Shown here: positions 1-9,178 of the stretch, in pieces | How positions within the stretch are numbered: the first letter of the stretch is position 1 | Layout: the number at the start of each line of letters is the position of its first letter | Assembly: GCA_040770645.1 (NCBI GenBank) | Contig: JAXGIS010000003.1 | Location: 68,579-132,578, forward strand | Direction of reading: 5' to 3' | Source: JAAYZX01 sp040770645 | GTDB taxonomy: Bacteria > Actinomycetota > Thermoleophilia > RBG-16-64-13 | Length of the DNA stretch: 64,000 nucleotides | Position numbers and translations under genes: made by a program | The notes under the pieces: model-generated | What the model saw: the letters and a program-made list of their open reading frames with translations, nothing else | Databases searched by the model: none | Told to the model about the DNA's origin: nothing

Positions 1-714
1 CTCTTCGATAATCGCTACGGTACCGGCCAGTCCACGCTCGACGGTGTCATCCGAGCCACCAACGCGCTGATTGCAGGCCGCGTGTTCGTGGTGGCCGGCT
101 ACGGCTGGTGTGGACGCGGTTTGGCGATGAGGGCCAAAGGCCACGGTGCCGACGTCGTGGTCACCGAGGTCGATCCCCTGCGGGCGCTCGAGGCCGTCAT
201 GGATGGGTTCAGAGTCATGCCCATGGCCGAAGCCGCACCACTCGGCGACATCTTCGTAACGGCCACCGGTGATATACACGTCATTCGCGGCGAGCACTTC
301 GCGGCCATGAAAGACGGGGCCATCGTGGCCAACACCGGGCACTTCAATGTGGAGATCGACATACCGGCTCTGGAACAAATGGCGGTGTCCCGTAGAGAGG
401 TCCGCGACTTCGTTGAGGAGTTTCGCATGGCCGACGGCCATCGTGTCTACCTTCTGGCGGAAGGGCGACTTGTCAATCTTTCATGCGCTGAGGGGCATCC
501 TGCCAGTGTCATGGACATGAGTTTCGCAAACCAAGCGCTGTCGGTGGAGTACCTTGTGTCACGTGGCCGTGAGTTGGCAGCCGACGTATACGATGTCCCC
601 CAGGCCATTGACCAGGATGTCGCCCGCCTGAAGCTGGCTGCACTGCGGACGAGTATCGACGTGCTCACGCCTGAGCAGGTGGAGTACCTGGCCGGCTGGC
701 AGCACGGCACCTGA
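1..714 (+). CDS. ahcY: Adenosylhomocysteinase, C-terminal part (5' end outside window)
   Basis: This is the C-terminal half of S-adenosyl-L-homocysteine hydrolase, which cleaves SAH to adenosine and homocysteine in the methyl cycle. The frame is open from base 1. The NAD-binding Rossmann motif VVAGYGWCGRG lies near codons 29-39, and DNRYGTGQS just after the left edge is a family signature. Also visible are VTATGDIHVI and NTGHFNVEID, and a tail rich in conserved residues (AEGRLVNLSCAEGHP). About 237 residues are present of a usual 400-480. mtnA follows after about 160 bp, so methyl-cycle and methionine-salvage genes sit together. Confidence 0.95.
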   Translation, partial: LFDNRYGTGQSTLDGVIRATNALIAGRVFVVAGYGWCGRGLAMRAKGHGADVVVTEVDPLRALEAVMDGFRVMPMAEAAPLGDIFVTATGDIHVIRGEHFAAMKDGAIVANTGHFNVEIDIPALEQMAVSRREVRDFVEEFRMADGHRVYLLAEGRLVNLSCAEGHPASVMDMSFANQALSVEYLVSRGRELAADVYDVPQAIDQDVARLKLAALRTSIDVLTPEQVEYLAGWQHGT

Positions 715-872
715 AAATCGAGCTTACGCCACTGGGGCGGAGCATCCGCCACACCACGGGCGCGGGGGGTACCCGCCTCTCACATTGCAGTAGCGGCGGG
801 GCGTGAGAACGGGAGAGGAAGGGTGCGGCCCGTGACGCTGCTGGGGTGCTGCGTCGAGGAAGGAGGCTCAGC

Positions 873-2012
873 GTGATTTCGTCGGAAGTGCGCACCATCG
901 AGTGGCGCGACGGCCGTGTGATCATGATCGATCAGCGGCTGCTGCCAGCGGTGGAGACGTACGTCACGTGTAGCACCTGGGAAGAGGTGGCCGAGGCCAT
1001 CTCGACCATGGTGATTCGTGGGGCCCCCGCCATTGGGGTGGCGGCGGCGATGGGCGTTGCCTTGGCGGCGCGCACGGTGGCGTTCACCGAATCGGGTGCG
1101 GCTCCTGCCATGTATTCGGCCCTCCAGGCTGCAACCAAAGGCCTCTTTGCGACCCGCCCCACTGCCTATAACCTGGGATGGGCTTTGGAGCAGATGCGTA
1201 CGGTGTGGGAAGGGGCAGTGGGCGACCCACGGGAGACGGCGCGCGCATTGGAGCGGCGCGCCCTGGAGATCATGGGGGGTGATGTGGACTCTTGTCGGCA
1301 GATCGGCGAGTACGGTGCAGACCTCATTGTGGGCCGGCCCGCCGGTGGCGGCGGGCCGGCCACCGCTCCCCTCATCCCCGCGGCCCCATGTTTCGATGAC
1401 GGTCCCCGGATCTTGACGCACTGCAACGCGGGAGCGCTCGCCACCGCCGGGTACGGTACGGCCTTGGGGGTCATTCGCTCATCTTTCGCGCGAGACCGGC
1501 GGCTGCGGGTTCTGGCCGACGAGACGCGCCCCCTGCTCCAGGGGGCCAGGTTGACGGCTTGGGAGTTGAAGCGTGACGGCATTCCGGTAGAAATCATTAC
1601 CGACAGCATGGCCGGATTCTATTTGGGCCGGGGAGAGGTATCCCATGTGGTGGTGGGGGCGGACCGCATCACTGCCAATGGGGATACGGCCAACAAAATC
1701 GGCACTTACGCGGTCTCCGTTTTGGCCCGTGAGCATGGGGTGCCGTTTCTCGTGGCGGCTCCGTTTTCCACCATAGACCTCTCCTTGGAGGATGGCTCCC
1801 TCATTCCCATCGAGGAGAGGGAGGCCACGGAGGTGACCACGCTGGGGGGCAATCGCCTGACTCCCGAGGGCGTGGGCGTGAGGAATCCGGCATTCGATGT
1901 AACACCTGCTTCGCATATCTCAGCCATCATCACCGAAGGCGGTATCGCTTTCCCGCCCTACCGTCAGTCGTTGGCCGCTCTGGCGTGTAATACCGAAGGA
2001 GGGTGCCCATGA
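873..2012 (+). CDS. mtnA: S-methyl-5-thioribose-1-phosphate isomerase
   Basis: MtnA converts methylthioribose-1-phosphate to methylthioribulose-1-phosphate in methionine salvage. The protein belongs to the eIF2B-alpha/beta/delta-like family. I see the conserved blocks VIRGAPAIGVAAA, THCNAGALATAGYGTA, ADETRPLLQGARLTAWEL and VVVGADRITANGD; the Asp of GADRI is the catalytic acid of the family. The GTG start at 873 is preferred because AGGAAGGAGG precedes it, giving about 379 residues, a normal length. An upstream in-frame start at 846 lacks a ribosome site. The stop overlaps the next gene's ATG (ATGA), indicating translational coupling. Confidence 0.93.
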   Translation: MISSEVRTIEWRDGRVIMIDQRLLPAVETYVTCSTWEEVAEAISTMVIRGAPAIGVAAAMGVALAARTVAFTESGAAPAMYSALQAATKGLFATRPTAYNLGWALEQMRTVWEGAVGDPRETARALERRALEIMGGDVDSCRQIGEYGADLIVGRPAGGGGPATAPLIPAAPCFDDGPRILTHCNAGALATAGYGTALGVIRSSFARDRRLRVLADETRPLLQGARLTAWELKRDGIPVEIITDSMAGFYLGRGEVSHVVVGADRITANGDTANKIGTYAVSVLAREHGVPFLVAAPFSTIDLSLEDGSLIPIEEREATEVTTLGGNRLTPEGVGVRNPAFDVTPASHISAIITEGGIAFPPYRQSLAALACNTEGGCP

Positions 2013-3106
2013 GAGCCATGATCATGGCAGCCGGCTTGGGTACACGGCTTCTGCCGCTGACCGCCATCACGCCCAAACCCATGGTACCCATATTGGGAAG
2101 GCCGATTCTGGCCCACATCCTGACGCTGTTGCGCCGGCATCGCATCACCGATGTTGTCATCAACCTGCATCACGCGCCCGAGTCCATAACCAGCTACTTT
2201 GGGGATGGTAGGGAGTGGGGCATGCGGATCACCTACTCACTGGAACCCGAGTTGTTGGGTACAGCAGGGGGGGTCAAGCGCAACGAGCGCTTTCTCACTG
2301 AGGACGGTGCCTTCTTGGTGGTGAGTGGTGATTCGCTCATGGACGTCGATCTGAGTGGTCTCGTGGCGGCACACGCCGACTCGGGCGCCGTGGCCACGTT
2401 GGCGCTGAAGGAAGTGGAAGATCCGTCGCAATACGGTGTGGTGGCTTTGGATGACCGGGGTGCCATCCGATCGTTTCAAGAAAAACCGGCGCCCGGAGAG
2501 GAGATATCTCGCTTGTGCAACTGTGGGCTCTACGTCTTGGAGCCGGATGTGTTGCAGCGGGTCCCGGCCGGCGTCTTCTATGACTTTGGTAGGCAACTGT
2601 GGCCCGAACTCCTGGCCGAGGAAGCGAGGTTGGGGTCATTCTCGGTCTGCGGTTACTGGAATGATGTTGGGGACATCCAAGCCTATCGACAGGGTAGCTT
2701 CGATGCCCTCAACGGACGGGTTCAACTCGATCGGGATGCCACGGAGGTGATGCCCGGGGTCTGGTGCGGACCTCGATCATACGTGGACGGTGGCGCCGAC
2801 ATCGAGCCACCCGTGTACATAGGAGCCGACTCCCGGGTGGAAGGTGGAAGTAGGCTGCGCGGACCCGTGGTTCTCGGCTGCGGCAGCGTAGTCGAGGAGG
2901 GTGCCACGGTTTCGGATGTGGTGGCTTGGCCGGCCGCGCTCTTCGGTCGCGGTAGCACGATTGAACGCAGCACGGTGGGGACGCTTACTCGATTCATGGG
3001 TTGGGTGAAGATGCGTGATTGCGTGGTGGGGGAACGGTGTCTGTTGGGAGATACAGGGCCTATTGAGGGCGCCAGTTTGGAACCGGGGACGGTACTGTGG
3101 GCGTAG
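2009..3106 (+). CDS. NDP-sugar nucleotidyltransferase (mannose-1-phosphate guanylyltransferase-like)
   Basis: This sugar-phosphate nucleotidyltransferase would activate a hexose-1-phosphate with NTP. The N-terminus MRAMIMAAGLGTRLLPLT with the PKPMVPILGRP lysine loop is the nucleotide-binding signature, followed by SGDSLMDVD for metal binding and a YWNDVGDIQAYRQG motif typical of GMP-type transferases. Residues from about 245 onward form a left-handed beta-helix with hexapeptide-like repeats (VYIGADSRVEGGSRLRGPVV). Length is 365 residues. ATG 2009 is chosen because GAAGGAGGG precedes it. Substrate is not decidable from sequence: GDP-mannose or dTDP-glucose synthesis are both possible. Confidence 0.85.
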   Translation: MRAMIMAAGLGTRLLPLTAITPKPMVPILGRPILAHILTLLRRHRITDVVINLHHAPESITSYFGDGREWGMRITYSLEPELLGTAGGVKRNERFLTEDGAFLVVSGDSLMDVDLSGLVAAHADSGAVATLALKEVEDPSQYGVVALDDRGAIRSFQEKPAPGEEISRLCNCGLYVLEPDVLQRVPAGVFYDFGRQLWPELLAEEARLGSFSVCGYWNDVGDIQAYRQGSFDALNGRVQLDRDATEVMPGVWCGPRSYVDGGADIEPPVYIGADSRVEGGSRLRGPVVLGCGSVVEEGATVSDVVAWPAALFGRGSTIERSTVGTLTRFMGWVKMRDCVVGERCLLGDTGPIEGASLEPGTVLWA

Positions 3107-3864
3107 CTCCCGCCCTTCTGGCCACATTGGCTGCAGGAGGACGCGTAACGCGTCTCGCCCTCGACCTGATCTTTCCCCGCGATGCGTCGGCTGTGGGGAG
3201 TTCGAGACCCTGCTGTGTGAGGTGTGTCGCGCGGACCTGAAACCGTTGGCCGAGGGGTGTCGGCGGTGTGGCAGGCCTGACATGGTCTCCACCCATCACG
3301 GTTGGTGTCGGGACTGCGTGGGGAGACGACTGGGATTCGCGTCGGCCGGGAGCGCCTTCGCCTACGAGGGTGTGGCGCAGGAGCTGGTCGTAGCCTTGAA
3401 GTACGGGGCAGAAGCAGGTGGCCGAACCCATGGCCGAAGCTGCGGCCGACGTCTTCCGTAGGTGCCTCGCACGGCCGGGGTTGCCCATCGTGACCTGGGT
3501 GCCCTCCCACCCGGCGGTCACTCGGGAACGGGGATACAACCAGGCCGAGGTGCTGGCGCGTGCGTTGGCGTGTCGGTCCGAGGTGGAGCATGTGATGCCG
3601 CTGGCGCGCAAGGTCAAGCGCACGGCACACCAGCAGGCGTTGTCCAGAGAGGAGAGGGCAGGGAACCTGGCGGGGGCGTTTGTCGGCTTTGAATCGCCGG
3701 TGTCCTTCGGCGACGAAGCCTGGGTTATGCTCGTCGACGACGTATTCACCACCGGAGCCACCAGCAGCGAAGTGGCTTCGGCCATCACGGCTCGTTCGGG
3801 CCTTGAAGTACACGTGTTCACTTTCGCCAGAGCACTGGGTGAGGTTCCATGCTTCACGGACTGA
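3097..3864 (+). CDS. comF: ComF-family phosphoribosyltransferase-like protein (two frameshifts)
   Basis: ComF-type proteins combine an N-terminal zinc finger with a phosphoribosyltransferase fold and are associated with DNA uptake in some bacteria. Reading must change frame twice. From GTG 3097 the frame gives LALDLIFP, then after a C-run near 3173 the next frame gives RCVGCGEF, CEVCRADL and RCGRPD zinc-finger cysteines, and after a G-run near 3411 the third gives AEPMAEAAADVF, ERGYNQAEVLA and the PRPP-binding loop VMLVDDVFTTGAT. Joined, the protein has normal ComF order and about 255 residues. Both shifts fall in homopolymers (a lost C, a gained G), so sequence error is likelier than decay. 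The start overlaps the previous stop. Confidence 0.8.
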
Positions 3865-3976
3865 CAGGGAGCACGTGGTGTGGTATCTTCCGGGTTCGGT
3901 CGCTTCCGTCAGAGAGTGTGGCCGCCCGGCCTGGAACCGGAAACCTGTCGAGAGTCTCTAAAGGAGTTGGTACGGC

Positions 3977-4546
3977 GTGAACCTCGTGATCAAAGGCCGC
4001 AACATGGTTGTCTCAGATGCCCTGAGTGCATACGTGGGAGAGAAGATCGGGCGCATCGGAAGGTACCTGTGGGACGGCGCGCGCTGCGAGCTTGAGCTCT
4101 CCACGGAGAAGAACCCCAGCATTTCTGACAATCAGGTCGCAGAGGCCACCATCTTCACCAAAGGACCGGTTATCCGCGCCCGCGAAGCGTCCCCCGACAT
4201 GTATACGTCGGTGGATCTTGTAGCGGACAAACTCGAACGTCAAGTGAAGAAGTACCGTGGCAAACTGGTGGCCCGCACGCAGGGCGCCCACCGGGAAGCC
4301 GTCTTGAGCCAGGGCTTCGCCGTACCCGAGGAAGCGGAGAGGGAAGCCGAAGAGGCGGGCGAAATGCCCAAGATCGTGAAAGTCAAGCAGTTCATCGTGA
4401 AGCCCATGACCCCTGAAGAGGCCGCGTTGCAGCTGGAGATGGTGGGACACGATTTCTTTGTGTTTGTCAACTCCGAGACCCAAGATACCAACGTGGTCTA
4501 TCGCAGGCGGGACGCGCATTACGGTCTGATAGAACCGCAACGTTGA
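3977..4546 (+). CDS. hpf: Ribosome hibernation promoting factor, long form
   Basis: Long HPF binds the 30S decoding region and joins ribosomes into inactive 100S dimers in slow growth. The N-terminal S30AE domain (MNLVIKGRNMVVSDALSAYV, about residues 1-100) contains the beta-alpha-beta fold pattern and basic helix KLERQVKKYRGKL. The C-terminal dimerisation domain (about 128-186) carries IVKVKQFIVKPMTPEEAALQLEM and FFVFVNSETQDTNVVYRRRD, typical of long HPF. Length of 189 residues fits. GTG 3977 follows AAAGGAG at 3958-3964. secA follows directly, a common gene order in Gram-positive bacteria. Confidence 0.94.
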   Translation: MNLVIKGRNMVVSDALSAYVGEKIGRIGRYLWDGARCELELSTEKNPSISDNQVAEATIFTKGPVIRAREASPDMYTSVDLVADKLERQVKKYRGKLVARTQGAHREAVLSQGFAVPEEAEREAEEAGEMPKIVKVKQFIVKPMTPEEAALQLEMVGHDFFVFVNSETQDTNVVYRRRDAHYGLIEPQR

Positions 4547-4633
4547 TAATGAGCCCCGGGTCCATTGGGTGCGGTCCGTGCACACCGGCACGGATACACG
4601 CACCGGGTGGATGTGCCGGGCAGGGAAGTCAAC

Positions 4634-7264
4634 ATGAGCATCGTAGATAGGATCTTCCGCTTCGGCGAAGGCCGCAAGCTGCGGGCGTTCGAGGAGATCG
4701 TCACTCGGGTCTCCTCACTTGCTGAATCCGTGCGGGCGCTGACCGACGTCGAGTTGAGAAGCAAAACCGATGAGTTCAAGGGCCGCCTTGCCCGGGGCGA
4801 GAGCCTGGATGACCTGCTACCGGAAGCTTTTGCCGTGGCCAGAGAGGCTGCTGAGCGCGTGGTGGGCATGCGTCCCTTTGACGTGCAGGTCATGGGGGCC
4901 GTGGTTCTGCATCGTGGATCCATCGCGGAGATGAAGACGGGTGAAGGCAAGACGTTGGTGGCCACTATGCCCGTCTATCTCAACGCCCTTAGCGGCAAGG
5001 GCGTGCACGTGGTGACTGTCAACGACTACCTGGCCAAGCGAGACACCGAGTGGATGGGGCCCATCTACGAGTTCCTGGGGCTGACCGTGGGCGCCCTCCA
5101 GAGCAACATGCCTCAGGCCGAGCGCGTCGCTGCTTACCAATGCGACGTGGTACACGGCACCAATACCGAGTTCGGCTTTGACTACCTGCGCGACAACATG
5201 GCCCTCTCCATGGACCAGCGTGTTCAACGGGGCTACCACTACGCCATCGTCGACGAAGTGGACTCCATCCTCATTGATGAGGCTCGGACTCCGCTCATCA
5301 TTTCGGGTCCTGGGGAGCGGGCCGCCAAGACCTATTACGATTTCGCGCGCATCGCCAGGCAGCTCAAAGAGGGCGAAGATGAGGACTACGAAGTAGACGA
5401 AAAGAAACGTACGGTTGCGCCCACCGAGAAGGGCGTGGCCAAAGTGGAGCGCATGTACGGGGTCGACAATCTGTATGAGGACCTCTCCGGCCAACTGGTC
5501 AACCATCTCGTGCAGGCCCTCAAGTCCCAAGCGCTGTTCAAACGCGACGTGGACTACCTGGTGGCGGACGGCGAGGTCAAGATCATAGATGAGTTCACCG
5601 GACGGGTCCTCGAGGGACGGCGCTACTCGGAAGGGCTCCATCAGGCCATTGAGGCCAAAGAAGGGGTGAGGATCAAGGAGGAGAATCAGACTCTCGCCAC
5701 CATCACCCTGCAGAACTACTTCCGCCTCTACGACAAGCTGGCAGGCATGACGGGCACAGCCGCCACCGAGGCGGACGAATTCAACCACACCTATGGCATG
5801 GAAGTCGTGATCATCCCGCCCAATCGCCCCATGATCCGCGACGACGCGAACGATGTGATTTACAAAACCGAGTCCGCCAAGTTCCAGGCGGTGGTCGAGG
5901 ATTTGGTGGAATGCTATCAACGCAAGCAACCGGTGTTGGTGGGCACCATCTCGGTGGAGAAGTCGGAGCGGCTGTCGGCCATGTTGAATCGGCGGGGTAT
6001 CCCCCACGAAGTTCTGAATGCCAAGCAGCATGCGCGCGAGGCCTCCATCGTGGCGCAGGCCGGGCAGCCGGGTGCCATCACCATCGCCACCAACATGGCG
6101 GGCCGGGGAACCGACATCAAGCTCGGAGAAGGCGTTGCCGATCTGGGCGGCCTCTATGTGCTGGGGACGGAACGCCACGAGTCGCGACGGATCGACAACC
6201 AGTTGCGTGGGCGCTCCGGGCGCCAGGGCGACCCGGGCCTGAGCAGGTTCTACATCTCCCTGGAAGACGACCTTATGCGGTTGTTCGGCGGAGACCGCAT
6301 CTTCAACATCATGGAGAGGCTGGGGGTGGAGGAGGATCAGCCCATCGAGCACTCTCTGATATCGCGCTCGGTGGAGACGGCCCAGAAACGGGTGGAGGAG
6401 CAGAATTTCCAGATACGCAAGCGCGTGCTCGAGTACGACGACGTGATGAACAAGCAGCGCGAAGTTGTCTACGCTCAGCGTCAACGCATTCTGGAGGGCC
6501 AAGATCTGCGCGAGGACGTGCGTGGCGTCATCGAGCACGTTCTCAGCTCTGCCATAGTGCCGTATACCTCGATCTCCAAGTTCCCCGAGGAGTGGGATCT
6601 CACCGAACTGTTTGTGACTCTCCGCTCGTTCTACGCCGTGACCTTCGGGCCGGAAGATTTGGAGCCGTTGGATCAACTCGATGCCGACGACATCACCCAG
6701 CGCGTGATCGACGACGCGTTCGCGGTCTACGATCGCAAAGAGGAAGATCTGGGCTACGACAACATGCGGGAGTTGGAGCGCTGGGTTCTGCTGCGCACGT
6801 TGGACGCCAAGTGGCGCGACCATCTGTACGAGATGGACTACCTGCGCGAGGGCATCGGCCTCCGCGCTCTGGCGCAGAAAGATCCGCTGGTGGAGTACAA
6901 ATCCGAGGGTTACCGCATGTATACGGAGATGATGGAGGCGGTGCAAGCCGACTTTGTGCGGTATCTCTTCCATTTGGAGATCGTGCGCCGTGGAGCGCAG
7001 CCGGAGGATCCTCGCCCGGTGCAGTTGGTCTACTCAGGGGGAGACGGCATTGCGCCGGCGCGCAGCTTCGGCGGAGGGTCCACCACCGGGGTTCCGGCGG
7101 GCGCCGGCGGCAGGATGAACGATTCCTCGGCCCGTGCCTACCAGAGCGCCCAAGCGGCGGCCAGGACGGTCACGGCGCCGCGGCGTGTGGACCAGAAAGT
7201 GGGAAGGAACGACCCCTGCCCCTGTGGCAGTGGCAAGAAGTTCAAACGGTGCTGCGGCGCCTAA
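4634..7264 (+). CDS. secA: Preprotein translocase ATPase SecA
   Basis: SecA drives post-translational export through SecYEG. The frame is intact over 876 residues. Motifs in order: Walker A MKTGEGKTLVA near residue 99, the DEVDSILIDEARTPLIISG Walker B/II block near 205, the preprotein cross-linking region, ATNMAGRGTDIKLG and LRGRSGRQGDPG of NBD2, and the helical scaffold/wing. The C-terminus ends with a zinc-binding SEC-C motif (VGRNDPCPCGSGKKFKRCCG). ATG 4634 is preferred over an in-frame upstream GTG because MSIVDRIFRFGEGRKLR matches usual SecA N-termini. Confidence 0.98.
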   Translation: MSIVDRIFRFGEGRKLRAFEEIVTRVSSLAESVRALTDVELRSKTDEFKGRLARGESLDDLLPEAFAVAREAAERVVGMRPFDVQVMGAVVLHRGSIAEMKTGEGKTLVATMPVYLNALSGKGVHVVTVNDYLAKRDTEWMGPIYEFLGLTVGALQSNMPQAERVAAYQCDVVHGTNTEFGFDYLRDNMALSMDQRVQRGYHYAIVDEVDSILIDEARTPLIISGPGERAAKTYYDFARIARQLKEGEDEDYEVDEKKRTVAPTEKGVAKVERMYGVDNLYEDLSGQLVNHLVQALKSQALFKRDVDYLVADGEVKIIDEFTGRVLEGRRYSEGLHQAIEAKEGVRIKEENQTLATITLQNYFRLYDKLAGMTGTAATEADEFNHTYGMEVVIIPPNRPMIRDDANDVIYKTESAKFQAVVEDLVECYQRKQPVLVGTISVEKSERLSAMLNRRGIPHEVLNAKQHAREASIVAQAGQPGAITIATNMAGRGTDIKLGEGVADLGGLYVLGTERHESRRIDNQLRGRSGRQGDPGLSRFYISLEDDLMRLFGGDRIFNIMERLGVEEDQPIEHSLISRSVETAQKRVEEQNFQIRKRVLEYDDVMNKQREVVYAQRQRILEGQDLREDVRGVIEHVLSSAIVPYTSISKFPEEWDLTELFVTLRSFYAVTFGPEDLEPLDQLDADDITQRVIDDAFAVYDRKEEDLGYDNMRELERWVLLRTLDAKWRDHLYEMDYLREGIGLRALAQKDPLVEYKSEGYRMYTEMMEAVQADFVRYLFHLEIVRRGAQPEDPRPVQLVYSGGDGIAPARSFGGGSTTGVPAGAGGRMNDSSARAYQSAQAAARTVTAPRRVDQKVGRNDPCPCGSGKKFKRCCGA

Positions 7265-7301
7265 CCCCAGCGCCGAACCGCACTGTCAGTCAAAAGCTAG
7301 C

Positions 7302-7307
7302 TATAAT
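7302..7307 (+). promoter_or_regulatory. Candidate -10 box of a leaderless prfB transcript
   Basis: A perfect TATAAT lies 8 nt before the prfB ATG at 7316. A start about 7 nt after the box would fall practically on the ATG, giving a leaderless mRNA. I see no convincing -35 at 17 bp spacing, and GAAGG at 7309-7313 is too close for a good ribosome site, so this is inference. Confidence 0.35.
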
Positions 7308-7315
7308 GAAGGATC

Positions 7316-8486
7316 ATGGCTGAGAAGACCGAAACCACAACGCGGGACGTTATTGAATCGCATCAGGAGCAGTTGGACTCCTTCCGAGAGAAGTTGGCTT
7401 GGGTAAAGGACTATCTTTGACCCCGAACAACTGAGCGGGCGCCTGGCGGGGCTTGCGGAGCAGATGCACGAGCCCGCGTTCTGGGATGACGCGGCTGCGG
7501 CGCAGAGTGTGTCTTCCCAGTACAGTAGACTGAAGAACCGGCTTGATGACTATCACGAGCTGGCCACCCAAATCGACGATCTCGAGGTGTTCCTGGAACT
7601 GGCGAATGAGGAAGCCGTGGCCGGTGAATCCCCTGTCGAGGCCATGCAGGACTTCGAGAGGGTAGCGCACAGCGTGCAGCGGACTCTCGACCGCTTCGAG
7701 GAACAGAGGCTCTTTTCAGGCGAGTTCGACGCCGGCGATGCCGTGGTCAGCATTCATCCGGGTGCGGGTGGCACCGAGAGCCAGGATTGGGCTGAAATGC
7801 TGTTGCGCATGTATCTGCGCTGGGCGCAGGGTCGCGGCTTCGTGGTGGAGATCAAAGAGGCCACAGAGGGTGACGAGGCGGGTCTGAAGAGCGCCACCTT
7901 CACCGTCCACGGCGAGAACGCATACGGGCTCCTGTCGGCGGAACGGGGTGTGCATCGTCTGGTTCGCATCTCCCCATTCGACTCTGCGGCGCGCCGCCAC
8001 ACGTCGTTCGCCTCACTTGATGTCAGTCCCTTGGTGGAAGATGACGTAGCGGTTGACATAGATGATAAAGATCTGCGGGTTGAGACCTACCGTTCATCGG
8101 GCGCCGGTGGGCAGCACGTCAACAAGACGGACTCGGCCGTTCGTATCACCCATCTGCCCACGAAGACGGTGGTGCAGTGTCAGAACGAGCGCTCACAGAT
8201 ACAGAACCGGGAAACCGCCATGCGCATGCTGCGCAGCAAGTTGCTGCAACTCGAATACGAGCGGAGACAGCAGGGCATGGCGCGGGAGAAGGGTGAACAG
8301 AAGGAGATTGCGTGGGGAAGCCAGATACGGTCATACGTATTGGCCCCATACACTCTCGTCAAAGATCACCGCACCAATCTGGAGAGAGGGAATGTTGAAG
8401 GTGTATTGAATGGTGCAATTGACGATTTCATTCGCGAATACCTGGTCCAGCGGGCCACGGGGAAGCTGGGCAAAAGGGAGGTTTGA
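7316..8486 (+). CDS. prfB: Peptide chain release factor 2, with programmed +1 frameshift
   Basis: RF2 releases nascent peptides at UGA and UAA. Translation starts at ATG 7316 and the first 34 codons end in CTT TGA (7415-7420). Skipping one base gives CTT GAC and the main frame from 7419, exactly the autoregulatory arrangement of bacterial prfB. The main frame carries the RF2 specificity block ISPFDSAARRHTSFAS and the catalytic loop SSGAGGQHVNKTDSAVR with the GGQ motif. The total of about 389 residues is slightly long for the family. ftsE follows immediately, the usual Gram-positive order. Confidence 0.95.
7405..7421 (+). promoter_or_regulatory. prfB +1 recoding site
   Basis: The stretch AAAGGACTATCTTTGAC contains a Shine-Dalgarno-like AAAGGA, three bases TAT after the following C, the slippery CTT codon, and an in-frame TGA followed by C. 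This matches the known RF2 autoregulatory site: when RF2 is scarce the ribosome slips +1 from CTT-T and bypasses the UGA. Frame arithmetic (7316, 7415 and 7418 in one frame, 7419 onward in the next) confirms it. Confidence 0.93.
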
Positions 8487-8494
8487 GGGCCGGC

Positions 8495-9178
8495 GTGATT
8501 AGGTTAGAGGACGTGACCAAGGTATATCCCCCGGACACTATCGGGCTCGAGAGCGTCAGCCTCCATATCGAAAAGGGCGAGTTCGTCTTCTTGGTGGGGC
8601 CTTCCGGTTCCGGCAAGTCCACGTTCATCCGGCTGATCATCAAGGAGTTGGAGCCCGATCGCGGTCGCATATTCGTGGGGGGGCGCGAGCTGGGGACGTT
8701 ACGCCGTTGGAAAGTGCCGTATCTGCGTCGCAACATCGGCTGCGTATTCCAGGACTTCAAGCTCCTGCCCAACAAGACCGTGACCGAGAACGTGATGTAC
8801 GCTCTGTTGGTGACGGGCAACAATTCGTCGTCGGCCAAGCGCAAGGTGGGCGAGATCTTGAGTCTGGTCGGTTTGGGGCACAAGGCGAACAACTACCCCA
8901 ACGAACTCTCCGGTGGCGAGCAACAACGCGTCTCTTTGGCGCGGGCGTTCGTGAACCATCCGCCGTTACTGATCGCGGACGAGCCCACCGGGAATCTGGA
9001 TCCTGAGACCTCGGCCGGCATCATGCAGTTGCTCTACCGGATCAACCAGACGGGCACCACGGTGTTGATGGCCACCCACGACCGTGAGATGGTCGACAAG
9101 ATGAGGCGTCGTGTGATCGCTCTGGAGGATGGCCAAGTGGTACGCGACCAGCTGAGGGGCGGCTATGGGGAGGTTTAG
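8495..9178 (+). CDS. ftsE: Cell division ABC transporter ATPase FtsE
   Basis: FtsE is the cytoplasmic ATPase of the FtsEX complex, which signals to periplasmic or extracellular peptidoglycan hydrolases at division. All ABC motifs are intact: Walker A GPSGSGKST, Q-loop CVFQDFKLL, signature LSGGEQQRVSLARA, Walker B LLIADEPTGNLD and the H-loop MATHDREMVD. GTG 8495 (MIRLEDVTKVYP) fits family starts; TTG 8483 is the in-frame alternative overlapping prfB's stop. The gene overlaps ftsX by 14 nt, so the two are coupled. Confidence 0.96.
   Translation: MIRLEDVTKVYPPDTIGLESVSLHIEKGEFVFLVGPSGSGKSTFIRLIIKELEPDRGRIFVGGRELGTLRRWKVPYLRRNIGCVFQDFKLLPNKTVTENVMYALLVTGNNSSSAKRKVGEILSLVGLGHKANNYPNELSGGEQQRVSLARAFVNHPPLLIADEPTGNLDPETSAGIMQLLYRINQTGTTVLMATHDREMVDKMRRRVIALEDGQVVRDQLRGGYGEV

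Noticed and set aside
2722..3813. Long antisense frame over the nucleotidyltransferase and comF
   Set aside because: Low-complexity Arg/Pro/Ser composition and no family; shadow of the real genes.
4817..6973. 718-codon open frame antisense to secA
   Set aside because: Mirror of a high-GC coding region; composition rich in His/Val/Leu typical of antisense frames, no motif, and secA is certain.
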